This document shows positions 7,338 through 19,170 of a stretch of DNA of 64,000 nucleotides, piece by piece (positions within the stretch are counted from its first letter, which is position 1; each line of letters begins with the position of its first letter). The position numbers were made by a program, and so were the translations under genes. The stretch lies in assembly GCF_014653195.1 (NCBI RefSeq), contig NZ_BNAH01000005.1:124001-188000 (forward strand). Direction: 5' to 3'. Under the pieces are notes generated by a model. The model did not search any database, was not told the DNA's origin, and saw only the letters and a list, made by a program, of their open reading frames with translations. This DNA comes from Thalassotalea profundi. Lineage in GTDB: Bacteria; Pseudomonadota; Gammaproteobacteria; Enterobacterales; Alteromonadaceae.

Positions 7338-10139
7338 ATGGTAGTAAAATTTAAATGTAAAGTTATATTGTTGTTAAGCATAATGTTTTGTAGTCAAGGC
7401 GCATTGGCATATACAGAACAAGCAGCAAATCAACCTTATGAAGAAGCATTAAAAAGTTTCTACGGTACTGATTTAAATACGGCGATAATCCACTTAAAAA
7501 ATGCCTTACAAAGCCAGCCTAATCATCTACCTTCACTCGTTTTGTTAGCGGAAGTTTATATTGCTAGAGGTGATGGTGGTGCCGCTGAAGACTCATTACT
7601 TCGAGCTAGGCAATTAGATGCAGATGAAAAAAAGTTAATACCACTATTATTAGAAGCGTATTTATTACAGCAAAAATATAAGTTGGTGATAACAAATGCT
7701 AGTACTACATTTACCGATAGCCAGCTACAAAGTAAAATTCAAGTGTTAAAAGGTCGTGCTCATGTGCAATTAAATGAACTTGAACAAGCAAGAGTTGCTT
7801 ATCAAGAAGCGTTGGATTATTCGCGATCTAATATTCAAGCATTACTTGGAATAGCACAGGTACACATACTAAAATATCAATATGATCAGGCAAGAACGTT
7901 TATCAATAGCGCATTATCACTTTCATCTATTAATTCGAATGCGTTGGTGATGTTAGCTAATATTGAGCAAAGTGAAGGTAACATCGAAGAAGCGTTAACA
8001 ATTATTTCTCAAGTTATTGCACTTAATAGTGAAAACTTTCCGGCATTACTAACACGAGCGAGTTTGCTCATTGAACAAAATAAATTTGAATTAGCACTTA
8101 AAGACTTAGAGGTGATTTTAGCGCAAATCCCCAATGAACCTAAAGCGAACTATCTAAAAGTAGTGGCATCAACTGCGCTAGGAGATTTAACTACTAGTAA
8201 AGAAACCGTTGACCATTTAAATATTGTATTATCGGGCTTACCCAATGATGTGATGAGACAAAATCCGGTATATCTTTATTTAGCTGGAGTAGTTAGCTTT
8301 CAGCAACAAGAATATCGTAAAGCCCAAGATTTCTTAAATCGTTATGTCGATATAATTACTGAAGACCCTAGAGCATACAAACTACTTGCCAGAACAGAAA
8401 TGGCATTAGGACAATATTTAACGGCTAAAACTTATTTGATTAAAGCACGATTAATTAACCCTGATGACGTACAAACATGGTCATTACTTGGGCATACTTT
8501 GCTCACATTAGGTGAAATTGAAAAAGCGCAGCAATATTTTATTGATGTGCTAGAAGTTGAAGGTGAACAGCCAGAACCTTTATACAACCTTGCACAATTA
8601 CAAGTGTTAACAGGTCAAAACCAGCTTGCGATAGAAAATTTACAAAAAGCTATAGCAATAGTAACTACTACAGATAATTTACTTTTATTAGCCAGTGCCT
8701 ACAAAAATAATAATCAGTTAGAAGCCGCTTTATCTACGATAAATCAATTAATTGAATTAGATGATCAATCAAGTTACTACTTCCAGCAACAAGGCGTTTT
8801 ATTAGGTCTTTTAGGAAAGCTAGCTGAGGCGAAATTAGCCCTTAATAAATCGGCATTGCTCAATGTAGATAATTATGAAACGCTTATCCATTTGGCTCGC
8901 ATAGATGTATTAGAGGGTAATACTCAAGGGGCAATCGATCGAATACAGCGTAGAATTGCTGAGCAAAGTACACCTCATTTATTATTACTAATTGAGTTAG
9001 GAAGTTTATATCAAAATTCGGGTGATCTTGATAATGCGACCTTATATTTTGAGAAAGCTTATAGCCAGAATAGAGATAGTTTTGAAGCGATAACTCGTGT
9101 CTTAACACTTTATGTAATAAAAGGCGAAGTGAATAAAGCAATTACCTCTGCCAAAGAATATTTAACCCGAAATAATAAAGAGGGAAGTATTTATCTAGCT
9201 TTAGCAAACTTGTACATGTCGATTAAAAATTATAAAGAAGCTGATAATGCTTATGTACTTGCTATTAAAAACAGTAATAACAAATCACAAATCTACGGCA
9301 CATATGCAGATGCACAAATGAAAATGAATGATGTAGATGGTGCTATATTAAGCCTGCAACGCGCTATTTCATGGAATCAGCAAGACTTAACCCATTATTT
9401 AAAGCTTTTTGATTTATACTTAAATAACGATAAAATCATATTAGCTTCAAAATTACTTGAGAACTTAGCAACTAAAGTAAAAGACACCTCTTTACTAGAA
9501 CGTTTAGCTGGCGACTTACAACGATTTTCAGATAAGCCAGAGCAAGCTATTACTCATTATAAACGTTCGATGAAAGAAAAATTGACCCGCTCAGCCGTAT
9601 TCGGTTTATATCGTATTTATGATCAACAACAGCGTTTTGATGAGTCGCTAACTTTACTTATGACGTGGATCGAAAACGCACCTGACGATTTGGTTGCACA
9701 TATTGCTATCGCTGATACTCACAAAGCTCAAAGTAATCTAGAACTGGCAGTGAAATATTATCAAGAGCTTGTGAAAAAGTATGGTGAGTTGCCTGTACTA
9801 TTGAATAACATGGCACAGCTGCAAATTAAACTAGGCCAATATCAGCTTGCACATACAAATGCAGAAAAAGCCTATAAAGCACTTCCAGATAATAATGCAG
9901 TTATTGATACGTTAGCGTGGACGCTGAGCTTAACTGAAAAGTATCAAGAAGCATTACCTCTTTACCGTCAAGCGTTATCTAAAGACTCTAGCAATGCCGA
10001 AATTAAATACCATTTAGCTTACACATTAACAAAATTAAATCGACTAGATGAAGCTAAAACACTATTAACTGAAGTGGTTATAAGTCAGCAAATATTTAAT
10101 GAATTAGAAGATGCTAAAGCATTATTATCGACATTATAA
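7338..10139 (+). CDS. PrsT-like TPR-repeat protein of a PEP-CTERM/exosortase system
   Basis: A 933-residue protein from the ATG at 7338, which has AAAGGG just upstream; an in-frame GTG at 7320 is an alternative. It has a signal peptide (hydrophobic VILLLSIMF, cleavage after ALA) and then tandem TPR units along nearly its whole length. The first unit reads YEEALKSFYGTDLNTAIIHL, followed by KNALQSQPNHLPSLVLLAEVYIARGDGGAAE. This start, the length and the context match the TIGR02917 PEP-CTERM TPR protein (PrsT). The protein should sit in the periplasm or at the membrane as a scaffold for polysaccharide export. A Cys lies in the signal (MFCSQG), but the preceding residues are a poor lipobox, so I favour signal peptidase I, unlike lipoprotein PrsT forms. 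The outer-membrane barrel gene follows by 58 bp. Confidence 0.8.
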   Translation: MVVKFKCKVILLLSIMFCSQGALAYTEQAANQPYEEALKSFYGTDLNTAIIHLKNALQSQPNHLPSLVLLAEVYIARGDGGAAEDSLLRARQLDADEKKLIPLLLEAYLLQQKYKLVITNASTTFTDSQLQSKIQVLKGRAHVQLNELEQARVAYQEALDYSRSNIQALLGIAQVHILKYQYDQARTFINSALSLSSINSNALVMLANIEQSEGNIEEALTIISQVIALNSENFPALLTRASLLIEQNKFELALKDLEVILAQIPNEPKANYLKVVASTALGDLTTSKETVDHLNIVLSGLPNDVMRQNPVYLYLAGVVSFQQQEYRKAQDFLNRYVDIITEDPRAYKLLARTEMALGQYLTAKTYLIKARLINPDDVQTWSLLGHTLLTLGEIEKAQQYFIDVLEVEGEQPEPLYNLAQLQVLTGQNQLAIENLQKAIAIVTTTDNLLLLASAYKNNNQLEAALSTINQLIELDDQSSYYFQQQGVLLGLLGKLAEAKLALNKSALLNVDNYETLIHLARIDVLEGNTQGAIDRIQRRIAEQSTPHLLLLIELGSLYQNSGDLDNATLYFEKAYSQNRDSFEAITRVLTLYVIKGEVNKAITSAKEYLTRNNKEGSIYLALANLYMSIKNYKEADNAYVLAIKNSNNKSQIYGTYADAQMKMNDVDGAILSLQRAISWNQQDLTHYLKLFDLYLNNDKIILASKLLENLATKVKDTSLLERLAGDLQRFSDKPEQAITHYKRSMKEKLTRSAVFGLYRIYDQQQRFDESLTLLMTWIENAPDDLVAHIAIADTHKAQSNLELAVKYYQELVKKYGELPVLLNNMAQLQIKLGQYQLAHTNAEKAYKALPDNNAVIDTLAWTLSLTEKYQEALPLYRQALSKDSSNAEIKYHLAYTLTKLNRLDEAKTLLTEVVISQQIFNELEDAKALLSTL

Positions 10140-10197
10140 AATTGATGGTTAGCAATATAAAAGGAATGCCGCCGTTGATAAATAAGGAGTATAACGA

Positions 10198-11016
10198 GTG
10201 AAAAAAATATTTTTTGCAGCAACACTTACTGCACTTTTTACGACTAACGCACAAGCCGATACTGTTGGTTTATATCTTGGTGGTCAAATTTGGCAAAGCG
10301 AAGCAAGTGGTGTTTTTGGTGAAGAAAGTCAGCTTATTGATTTTAATTTAAAGAAAGAGCAACAAGTTAACTATTTTGTCGCTATTGAACACCCGTTACC
10401 GCTTCTCCCTAATGTACGTATATCATCAACTACGCTTGATACTACAGGTAACACGACTTTTTTGCAGGAGTTTAGTTTCGGTGATGAGGTCTTTCCTGAT
10501 GGTGAGACTGTTGATGCGAATTTTAAAGTGAGTTATATCGATTACTCCGTTTATTATGAACTATTTGATAATAGTGGGTTTTCGTTTGATATAGGGGGAA
10601 GCGTTAGAAGCTTTATGGATGATATTACTATAGCTGGGCCACCAGATTTTATTGATGAGTGTACACCTATAGATATCCCTAATCATTGTATAACTAATGG
10701 CGAATCAATTGAGATCACCCAGAAGGGTAAAATAGATACTGATGAGTTAGTTCCCATGCTGTACCTTGCAAGTCAGTTCAATATACCGCTAACCAATGTA
10801 AGTATTTTTGCCCAAGGAGATTTTTCATTAGTCAGCGATCACTCACTTTCTGACTATCAAGTTGGTCTAAGTTACCGCTTAATTAAAAGCAGAATGGGCG
10901 ATTTTAATCTGACTTTAGGCTATCGAGTGGTGAGAATGGAATTTGAAGATTTAGATAACTTATATACTGAACTTGATTTTAAAGGTGTGTTTTTCGGTGC
11001 GATTGCACACTTTTAA
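10198..11016 (+). CDS. TIGR04219-type outer-membrane beta-barrel protein
   Basis: A 272-residue outer-membrane protein starting at a GTG preceded by AAGGAG. It has a signal peptide (MKKIFFAATLTALFTTNAQA) and then DTVGLYLGGQIWQSEASGVFGE, the typical opening of the TIGR04219 barrel family of marine gammaproteobacteria. Alternating hydrophobic strands run to the C-terminus, which ends FFGAIAHF with the terminal aromatic residue used for Bam-dependent assembly. An extracellular loop carries two Cys (IDECTPIDIPNHCIT). Function is unknown. It lies 58 bp after the PrsT-like gene and could be its operon partner. Confidence 0.8.
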   Translation: MKKIFFAATLTALFTTNAQADTVGLYLGGQIWQSEASGVFGEESQLIDFNLKKEQQVNYFVAIEHPLPLLPNVRISSTTLDTTGNTTFLQEFSFGDEVFPDGETVDANFKVSYIDYSVYYELFDNSGFSFDIGGSVRSFMDDITIAGPPDFIDECTPIDIPNHCITNGESIEITQKGKIDTDELVPMLYLASQFNIPLTNVSIFAQGDFSLVSDHSLSDYQVGLSYRLIKSRMGDFNLTLGYRVVRMEFEDLDNLYTELDFKGVFFGAIAHF

Positions 11017-11139
11017 AAGCTAAGCCCTCATTCTGATAGGGCGTGACAGGCGACAATGAGGTTATTGCTGCCTGTCAGAATAGGTTTAGTTATTACCAAG
11101 TAATCTGTTGTTAATATCACTCGGCGTTACCGTATTAGA

Positions 11140-13704
<2,565 letters not shown>

Positions 13705-13803
13705 TCATTATTCGTTCATTCATATAAATACTTCGTTTGAAGCGCATCTCATGCCTACCTATTATTAAAGCATATAATATATATGGTATATTTAACAATA
13801 ATA

Positions 13804-13821
13804 TTATTTGTATTATAAATA
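13804..13821 (+). promoter_or_regulatory. 18-bp motif shared with the beta-galactosidase promoter region
   Basis: TTATTTGTATTATAAATA occurs here, between the divergent GH63 and TonB-receptor genes. It occurs again, identical, on the minus strand at 32949-32966 just upstream of the GH2 gene. Its core TTTGTA-T-TATAAA is a near-perfect dyad of the size used by GntR/FadR-type regulators. A FadR-type regulator gene starts at 33171. Operator function is inferred. Confidence 0.5.
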
Positions 13822-13961
13822 TTGCAAAATGAATTTTAGGATCATAGTATTAAATGAAGCGGTGAAAAGTTCGGCAAATTTAAACCGCTAACAAGCAAAC
13901 AATAAAAAACAACATGAACAAATAAGTTGTGCGTTCACATACATGACCTGGAGATTTATAA

Positions 13962-16670
13962 ATGCGCCATCAAAAGCAAAAACTTAACTACTTATCTATG
14001 CTGGTAATGTTAAATTTAGGCACTATCGCTAGCGTAAGTGCTGAAGAAGCGACAGAAACTAAAGAGATAGAAAAAATTACGGTTACTGGTATTCAAGCCA
14101 GTTTAATTAAATCAATGGATATTAAGCGTTCATCAGACGGTGTAGTTGATGCTATCGCTGCTGAAGATATTGGTAAATTTCCTGATCAAAACGTTGCTGA
14201 GTCGCTTCAGCGCGTAACTGGTGTTGCCATCGATCGTGAAGGCGGTGAAGGGCAGTTGGTCAGTGTGCGTGGTCTTGGTCCTGAGTTTAACTCAGTTTTA
14301 GTTAATGGTCGTACTATAGCGACTATCAGTGGTGGTAGAGCATTTAGCTTCGATACCTTAGCTTCAGAATTAATCAATGGGGCTGAAGTTCACAAAACGC
14401 AAACGGCTAAGTTACAAGAAGGCAGTATTGGCGCAACCATTAATGTGACAACACACCGTCCTTTATCATTGAAAGAATTTAAAGTTGCAGGCAGTGTTAA
14501 AGGTACATATGACGATATGTCGGGTGAAACTAACCCAACGTTTTCAGGATTTATTAGTAATACATTTTTAGATAATACAGTAGGTGTATTAGGTTCTATC
14601 TCAATAAGTGATCGAGATAGTCGTTTCGATTATGGTCAAACGGCTGGTTATATTACTAACCACTCATTAAATCTTGACGATGGTACCACACACGAAAATA
14701 TATTCTTACCGCGCAACTATGATCAAATAGTACAAACAGAACAACGTGAACGTACTACCGCTAACCTTACTTTACAATATCAACCGACGGAAGATATTTT
14801 ATTAACAGCGGATATGTTGCATTCAAAGTATGATGTTAGCTACCGTCAAGATATTCTTGCGCATTGGTTTGATGGTGCAAATATTACGGATGCCACATTA
14901 GATGAAAACCGTACTGTTGTTAAACTTGATTCTGCTAGAAATAGTGCCACAGATTATTTAAATCGCTTATCTTCTCGTCCAACAACCACAAAAGCGTTTG
15001 GTTTAAACTTAGAGTGGACATTAGATGATCGTTGGTCAATAAATGCTGATATATCTGCATCAGAAGCAGAATCATTAAACGGTGGTCGCACTACTGACAC
15101 GGTAGCAGGGTTTGTAAATGCTTACTCATTTGATAATAGTACTGGGGCATCTGTTCCTCAATTATCATTTACCGAAGACTTAGACCCAACACGTGTAAGC
15201 TCAAACTGGGCAAGTAAGTTTGGTAATGATATTAACGATGAAGTTAACGAAGTTAAAATTGATGTTGAATATATTATTGACCAAGGTGTCTTTGGAAAAA
15301 TTAACTTTGGTAGTGCTTATTCTGATCGTACATTGGCAACTACATATTCAGAAACTAACTGGCGAGTAAGTGAAGCGCATGGCGGTTATCCGGCGGGGAT
15401 GGTTTTCCCTGAAGGCATGTTTACTAAATTCGACTCCGATGGTTTCTTGTCGGGTGCAAATGCTGATACTGCTAATGAATGGTTAATTTTTGATTCGTAC
15501 GAGTTTATGGATTATCTACTAACCGATAATGCAATTAATGCGTCAAATGATCCACAATATACGCGCGATGTTATTGCCCAGTACAATGGCTATAGCGCAC
15601 ATGAAGATGCATCAGCATTTGAAGTTAATGAAGAAGTTAAATCTATTTATGCAGACCTTCATATGTCAGGTGATATAGGCACAATGCCTTGGAATGTTGT
15701 TGCCGGTTTACGTTATGTTGAAACAACAACAACGTCTTCAGGTTCAACAATTGAACTTTTAGATTTAGTAGAAACCAACACCGTTGATGAATACCAGCCA
15801 GTGGAAACAGATGATTGGGTGCCAATTTCTATCAGCCATTCATACGACAACTTATTACCAAGTTTAAATGCTAATCTAGAGATAACTGAGGATTTAGTAG
15901 CACGTTTTGCTTATTCAAAAAGCATCACAAGAGCGACGTTATCTGAAATGTCACCAACAACGTCATATGGTGGTGGTAAGTTAGATTCATTACAAGCAAG
16001 TGGCGGTAATCCAATGCTTGACCCATATGAATCAAGCAACATTGATTTAGGCCTTGAATGGTATTTCGATGAAAACAGTTATGCCGCTATTGCTTATTTT
16101 TCAAAAGACGTAGACAACTTTATTGATGGTGGTGTAACCAAAGAAACCGTTGATTTAGCAAGTGGTAGTTATAACTACACAGTAAGTCGTCCAATGAACT
16201 TAAATGATGCAAAAATTGACGGTTACGAAATTGCGGTTCAGCATAGTTTAACTTACTTACCGGCTCCATTTGATGGTTTAGGCTTCATTGCTAACATGAC
16301 AATAGTCGATAGTGAGTCAAGTGCAGACACTGTTGATAACCCATTACCGTTACCTGGCCTTGGCGACTCTCAAAACTTAATTTTATTTTATGAGCAAGAC
16401 GATTATCAATTCCGCATTGCTTATAACAACCGAAATGAGTTTATGCAGTCTACCACTAACTGGGCTGGTGGTGCTCCTATATATGTTGAAGATTATGCGC
16501 AAGTTGATATTAGCGGAAGCTACGACATTAACGAAAACGTCAGTCTTTTCATTGAAGGTATTAACATCACCAATGAAATAACACGTAAACGCGGTTTATA
16601 TAAAAATCATGTTCTAGCTATTATCGAAACTGGGCCAAGATACTCAGTGGGCATACGCGCTAACTTTTAA
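13962..16670 (+). CDS. TonB-dependent receptor (TIGR01782 type)
   Basis: A 902-residue outer-membrane receptor with a TGGAG ribosome-binding site. It has a signal peptide cleaved near SVSA-EE, then a TonB-box-like EKITVTG and a plug domain opening with GIQASLIKSMDIKRSS. The plug continues with DAIAAEDIGKFPDQNVAESL and VSVRGLGPEFNSVLVNGR, the hallmark of the Xanthomonas/Caulobacter-type receptors used for sugars and other nutrients. The 22-strand barrel follows, ending in a C-terminal Phe. It imports an unknown ligand with TonB-ExbBD energy. Neighbours (GH63, saccharopine dehydrogenases, tryptophan-halogenase-like and SapC proteins) suggest a glycosylated amino acid or peptide ligand, which is an inference. 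Confidence 0.93.
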   Translation: MRHQKQKLNYLSMLVMLNLGTIASVSAEEATETKEIEKITVTGIQASLIKSMDIKRSSDGVVDAIAAEDIGKFPDQNVAESLQRVTGVAIDREGGEGQLVSVRGLGPEFNSVLVNGRTIATISGGRAFSFDTLASELINGAEVHKTQTAKLQEGSIGATINVTTHRPLSLKEFKVAGSVKGTYDDMSGETNPTFSGFISNTFLDNTVGVLGSISISDRDSRFDYGQTAGYITNHSLNLDDGTTHENIFLPRNYDQIVQTEQRERTTANLTLQYQPTEDILLTADMLHSKYDVSYRQDILAHWFDGANITDATLDENRTVVKLDSARNSATDYLNRLSSRPTTTKAFGLNLEWTLDDRWSINADISASEAESLNGGRTTDTVAGFVNAYSFDNSTGASVPQLSFTEDLDPTRVSSNWASKFGNDINDEVNEVKIDVEYIIDQGVFGKINFGSAYSDRTLATTYSETNWRVSEAHGGYPAGMVFPEGMFTKFDSDGFLSGANADTANEWLIFDSYEFMDYLLTDNAINASNDPQYTRDVIAQYNGYSAHEDASAFEVNEEVKSIYADLHMSGDIGTMPWNVVAGLRYVETTTTSSGSTIELLDLVETNTVDEYQPVETDDWVPISISHSYDNLLPSLNANLEITEDLVARFAYSKSITRATLSEMSPTTSYGGGKLDSLQASGGNPMLDPYESSNIDLGLEWYFDENSYAAIAYFSKDVDNFIDGGVTKETVDLASGSYNYTVSRPMNLNDAKIDGYEIAVQHSLTYLPAPFDGLGFIANMTIVDSESSADTVDNPLPLPGLGDSQNLILFYEQDDYQFRIAYNNRNEFMQSTTNWAGGAPIYVEDYAQVDISGSYDINENVSLFIEGINITNEITRKRGLYKNHVLAIIETGPRYSVGIRANF

Positions 16671-16782
16671 CTTATTAAATTTGTTATTTTAATACTTACA
16701 GGGCAAATGGATTTGCCTCTTCCTGTCAATCGTTACAAACACAATAGAAATTGATTTGTAAACATTCTTAAATACTATCAAT

Positions 16783-17910
16783 ATGAATCGAGTACACCTT
16801 TGGTTAAGAGCCGAAACTAAACCGCAAGAACAACGTGCTGCATTAACGCCTAAGGGCGCTAAATATCTAATTTCACAAGGGTTTAAAATATCCGTTGAAG
16901 TGTGTAAACAACGTATTTTTTTATTATCACATTATCAAGACGTTGGCTGTGATATTGTGCCATCAGGTAGCTGGATTAATGCTCCTGAAAGTGCTTTTAT
17001 CTTGGGGCTAAAAGAGTTACCCGAAAATGACTTTCCGCTTATTCATCGACATATTTATTTTGCACATGCTTACAAGGCACAAGCAGGTGCTAGTGAATTA
17101 CTGTCGCGCTTTGTAAAAGGCGGTGGTGGTTTATACGACCTTGAATACTTAGTTGAAACCAATAGTAGGCGTGTTGCCGCTTTTGGTTATTGGGCGGGCT
17201 TTGCTGGCGCGGCATTAAGCCTGCTGGCTTGGGCAAATCAACAATTAAAACAACCTACATTATCAGCCATATCTTCATTTAATAACCAGCAGACATTAGT
17301 TAATTTTATTAAAGCGTCGCTATCTAAAGTAGAAGGTTTACCAAAAATTATGGTGATAGGTGCGAAAGGTCGAAGTGGTTCGGGTGCCATTGCATTAGCT
17401 GAGTTATTCGGCCTAAAAACCCTTGCATGGGATCTTGAAGAAACCAAGCGAGGCGGACCATTTAGTGAAATCAATGATACCGATATTTTAGTGAATTGTG
17501 TGATGGTGAACCAAGATCTTCCGCCTTTTGTTACGTTAAGTTCGTTAAATGATCATCCACGAAAAATATCAGTGATTGCTGACGTAAGTTGTGATCCCTA
17601 TGGCAGTTATAATCCGATTCCGCTATATCAGCATTGCACCACCTTTGAAAAACCCTATGTTCGGGTGTTAACAGACAGCCCTGAATTAGATTTAATTGCG
17701 ATAGACCATTTACCTTCGTTGTTACCGAAAGAAAGTAGTGAAGACTACGAACAGCAATTATTACCTTATTTACAACAATTATCTGATTTATCTGAGCCTG
17801 TATGGGCTAACGCCTTAAGTTTATTTCATCAAAAGTGCCATTTAATAGTAGGTGAGACGACACTTGAAAAAACAGGCCATAACAATAATATTCAAGAGGT
17901 CAATTTATAA
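16783..17910 (+). CDS. saccharopine dehydrogenase, NAD+, L-lysine-forming (Lys1 type)
   Basis: A 375-residue protein with an alanine-dehydrogenase/PNT-type N-domain and a Rossmann domain, close to fungal Lys1 (about 373 residues) along its length. Matching segments are LWLRAETKPQEQRAALTP, VPSGSWINAPE, LGLKELPE, HIYFAHAYKAQAG, LYDLEYLVETNSRRVAAFGY, KGRSGSGAIAL, RGGPFSEI and IDHLPSLLPKESSE. Yeast catalytic Lys77 and His96 correspond to Lys77 and His95. The enzyme interconverts lysine plus 2-oxoglutarate with saccharopine. Bacteria of this group make lysine from diaminopimelate, so a catabolic role (lysine to saccharopine) is likely. The stop codon overlaps the next start in TAATG, so the two subunits of the pathway are translationally coupled. 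Confidence 0.9.
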   Translation: MNRVHLWLRAETKPQEQRAALTPKGAKYLISQGFKISVEVCKQRIFLLSHYQDVGCDIVPSGSWINAPESAFILGLKELPENDFPLIHRHIYFAHAYKAQAGASELLSRFVKGGGGLYDLEYLVETNSRRVAAFGYWAGFAGAALSLLAWANQQLKQPTLSAISSFNNQQTLVNFIKASLSKVEGLPKIMVIGAKGRSGSGAIALAELFGLKTLAWDLEETKRGGPFSEINDTDILVNCVMVNQDLPPFVTLSSLNDHPRKISVIADVSCDPYGSYNPIPLYQHCTTFEKPYVRVLTDSPELDLIAIDHLPSLLPKESSEDYEQQLLPYLQQLSDLSEPVWANALSLFHQKCHLIVGETTLEKTGHNNNIQEVNL

Positions 17911-19058
17911 TGAAAACAAATGTTCACTGGTTAGGCACTGGGCTGTCTTCAATTCCAGGTATTAAATTATTATCTCAATCTGATAATTGCATATTACATA
18001 TTTGGGCGCGTAATGTAGATAAGGCTAAATCTGAGCTTTCAGAGGAAGGGATTGATGTAGTTATTCATCACTTAGATTGGCAACAGTTTAGTAGTGAAAT
18101 TAAAGCAGGCGATATTGTCACCTCTATGTTACCGGTGACGGAACATGTAAAAGTTGCGAACATTTGCCTTGAAACCAACGCACATTTTGTTTCAAGTAGC
18201 TATATTTCGCCTGAAATGGCTTTATTAAATGATGCCGCAAAAGCGAAAAGCTTATGTTTTATTAATGAAGTGGGGTTAGATCCGGGAATTGATCATTTAT
18301 TTGCACATTTATTGGTTGATTCCTATCGTAAAAGTGCTGAATATGATGTAGATAATCATCTCTACTTCCGCTCCTATTGTGGAGGTGTGCCTAAAATACC
18401 TAATGATTTTAAATATAAATTTAGCTGGTCGCCTTTAGGGGTTTTAAAAGCTTTAAAGTCACCGTCTAAATGGATTGAAGAAGGCCGTACTAAAAGTGCA
18501 AATGCGCCATGGGAGTCTTTGCGAGGAATTTTTATAACACCAGCAAATGAAGACTTTGAAGCTTACCCAAACCGAGATTCATTACCCTTTGTTGAACATT
18601 ATAATTTTGCCCAAAATTGGCAGGTTAAAGAATTTGTGCGTGGTACCTTAAGATTATCAGGTTGGTCGAAAGCCTGGCAATCGTTGTTCGATAACGTATC
18701 TGCTTTAACGCCATCAGATCAAGAGCAACAACTCACTGATATCAGTAAACAGCTCGAGAAAAAATATGCTTATCAAGAAAATGAGCCAGATCGGGTAGTG
18801 CTTTATGTGGAGTTGTTGGCCAAAAATGCAGAAGCAAAGGTTTGGCATCAAGCTTATTTTGTCGACGAAGCGGGCAACAAACAGGGTCAAGCAATGGCAC
18901 GTTTAGTGTCAATTACTGTTACTATGGCAATAGAATCGATAATTGCTAAAGAGCTTGAAACTGGGGTTCATCCGGCGCCAAGTGATCCTAAGCTAATTGA
19001 GCAATGGCTAAATAAGTTAAAGGAAAAGGGCATTAGTATCGAGCATATTAATTATTAA
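17910..19058 (+). CDS. saccharopine dehydrogenase, L-glutamate-forming (Lys9 type)
   Basis: A 382-residue Rossmann-fold enzyme. The N-terminus HWLGTGLSSIPGIKLL is a degenerate nucleotide-binding loop. The family motifs DIVTSMLPVTEHVKVANICL, THFVSSSYISPEM-like (here AHFVSSSYISPEM) and NEVGLDPGIDHLFAHLL are clear, as is YFRSYCGGVPKIPNDFKYKFSWSPLG, the substrate-binding domain shared with Lys9 and the C-terminal half of animal AASS. It would oxidise saccharopine to 2-aminoadipate 6-semialdehyde plus glutamate. It is coupled to the Lys1-type gene by a one-base overlap and followed by a terminator. With the ALDH7 enzyme at 25.6 kb this makes a complete route from lysine to 2-aminoadipate. Confidence 0.9.
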   Translation: MKTNVHWLGTGLSSIPGIKLLSQSDNCILHIWARNVDKAKSELSEEGIDVVIHHLDWQQFSSEIKAGDIVTSMLPVTEHVKVANICLETNAHFVSSSYISPEMALLNDAAKAKSLCFINEVGLDPGIDHLFAHLLVDSYRKSAEYDVDNHLYFRSYCGGVPKIPNDFKYKFSWSPLGVLKALKSPSKWIEEGRTKSANAPWESLRGIFITPANEDFEAYPNRDSLPFVEHYNFAQNWQVKEFVRGTLRLSGWSKAWQSLFDNVSALTPSDQEQQLTDISKQLEKKYAYQENEPDRVVLYVELLAKNAEAKVWHQAYFVDEAGNKQGQAMARLVSITVTMAIESIIAKELETGVHPAPSDPKLIEQWLNKLKEKGISIEHINY

Positions 19059-19065
19059 TAACGTT

Positions 19066-19100
19066 CGCTTAATCATTGGGTAATGGTTAAGCGTTTTTTT
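19066..19100 (+). terminator. Rho-independent terminator after the saccharopine dehydrogenase pair
   Basis: CGCTTAATCATT pairs with AATGGTTAAGCG (one G-T pair) around GGGT, followed by seven T residues. It would separate the Lys1/Lys9 pair from the NhaC gene, at least partly. Confidence 0.8.
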
Positions 19101-19170
19101 ATCACAATTTATCTATAAAAAGCGGTGCTTAATTTGCCGTTTTTTGGTCTATGAAATAAGGATTTTAACA

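Noticed and set aside
8884..9141. Minus-strand open frame of 85 codons inside the PrsT-like gene
   Set aside because: Lies wholly within a real coding gene with TPR repeats and resembles no family; antisense shadow.
16700..16722. GGGCAAAT/ATTTGCCT hairpin after the TonB receptor as a terminator
   Set aside because: The stem is short with a wobble pair and there is no T-run, so it is not a convincing intrinsic terminator.
19059..19170. Lysine riboswitch upstream of the NhaC-family gene
   Set aside because: The gap is only 112 bp and most of it is the terminator of the preceding pair; there is no room for the lysine aptamer.
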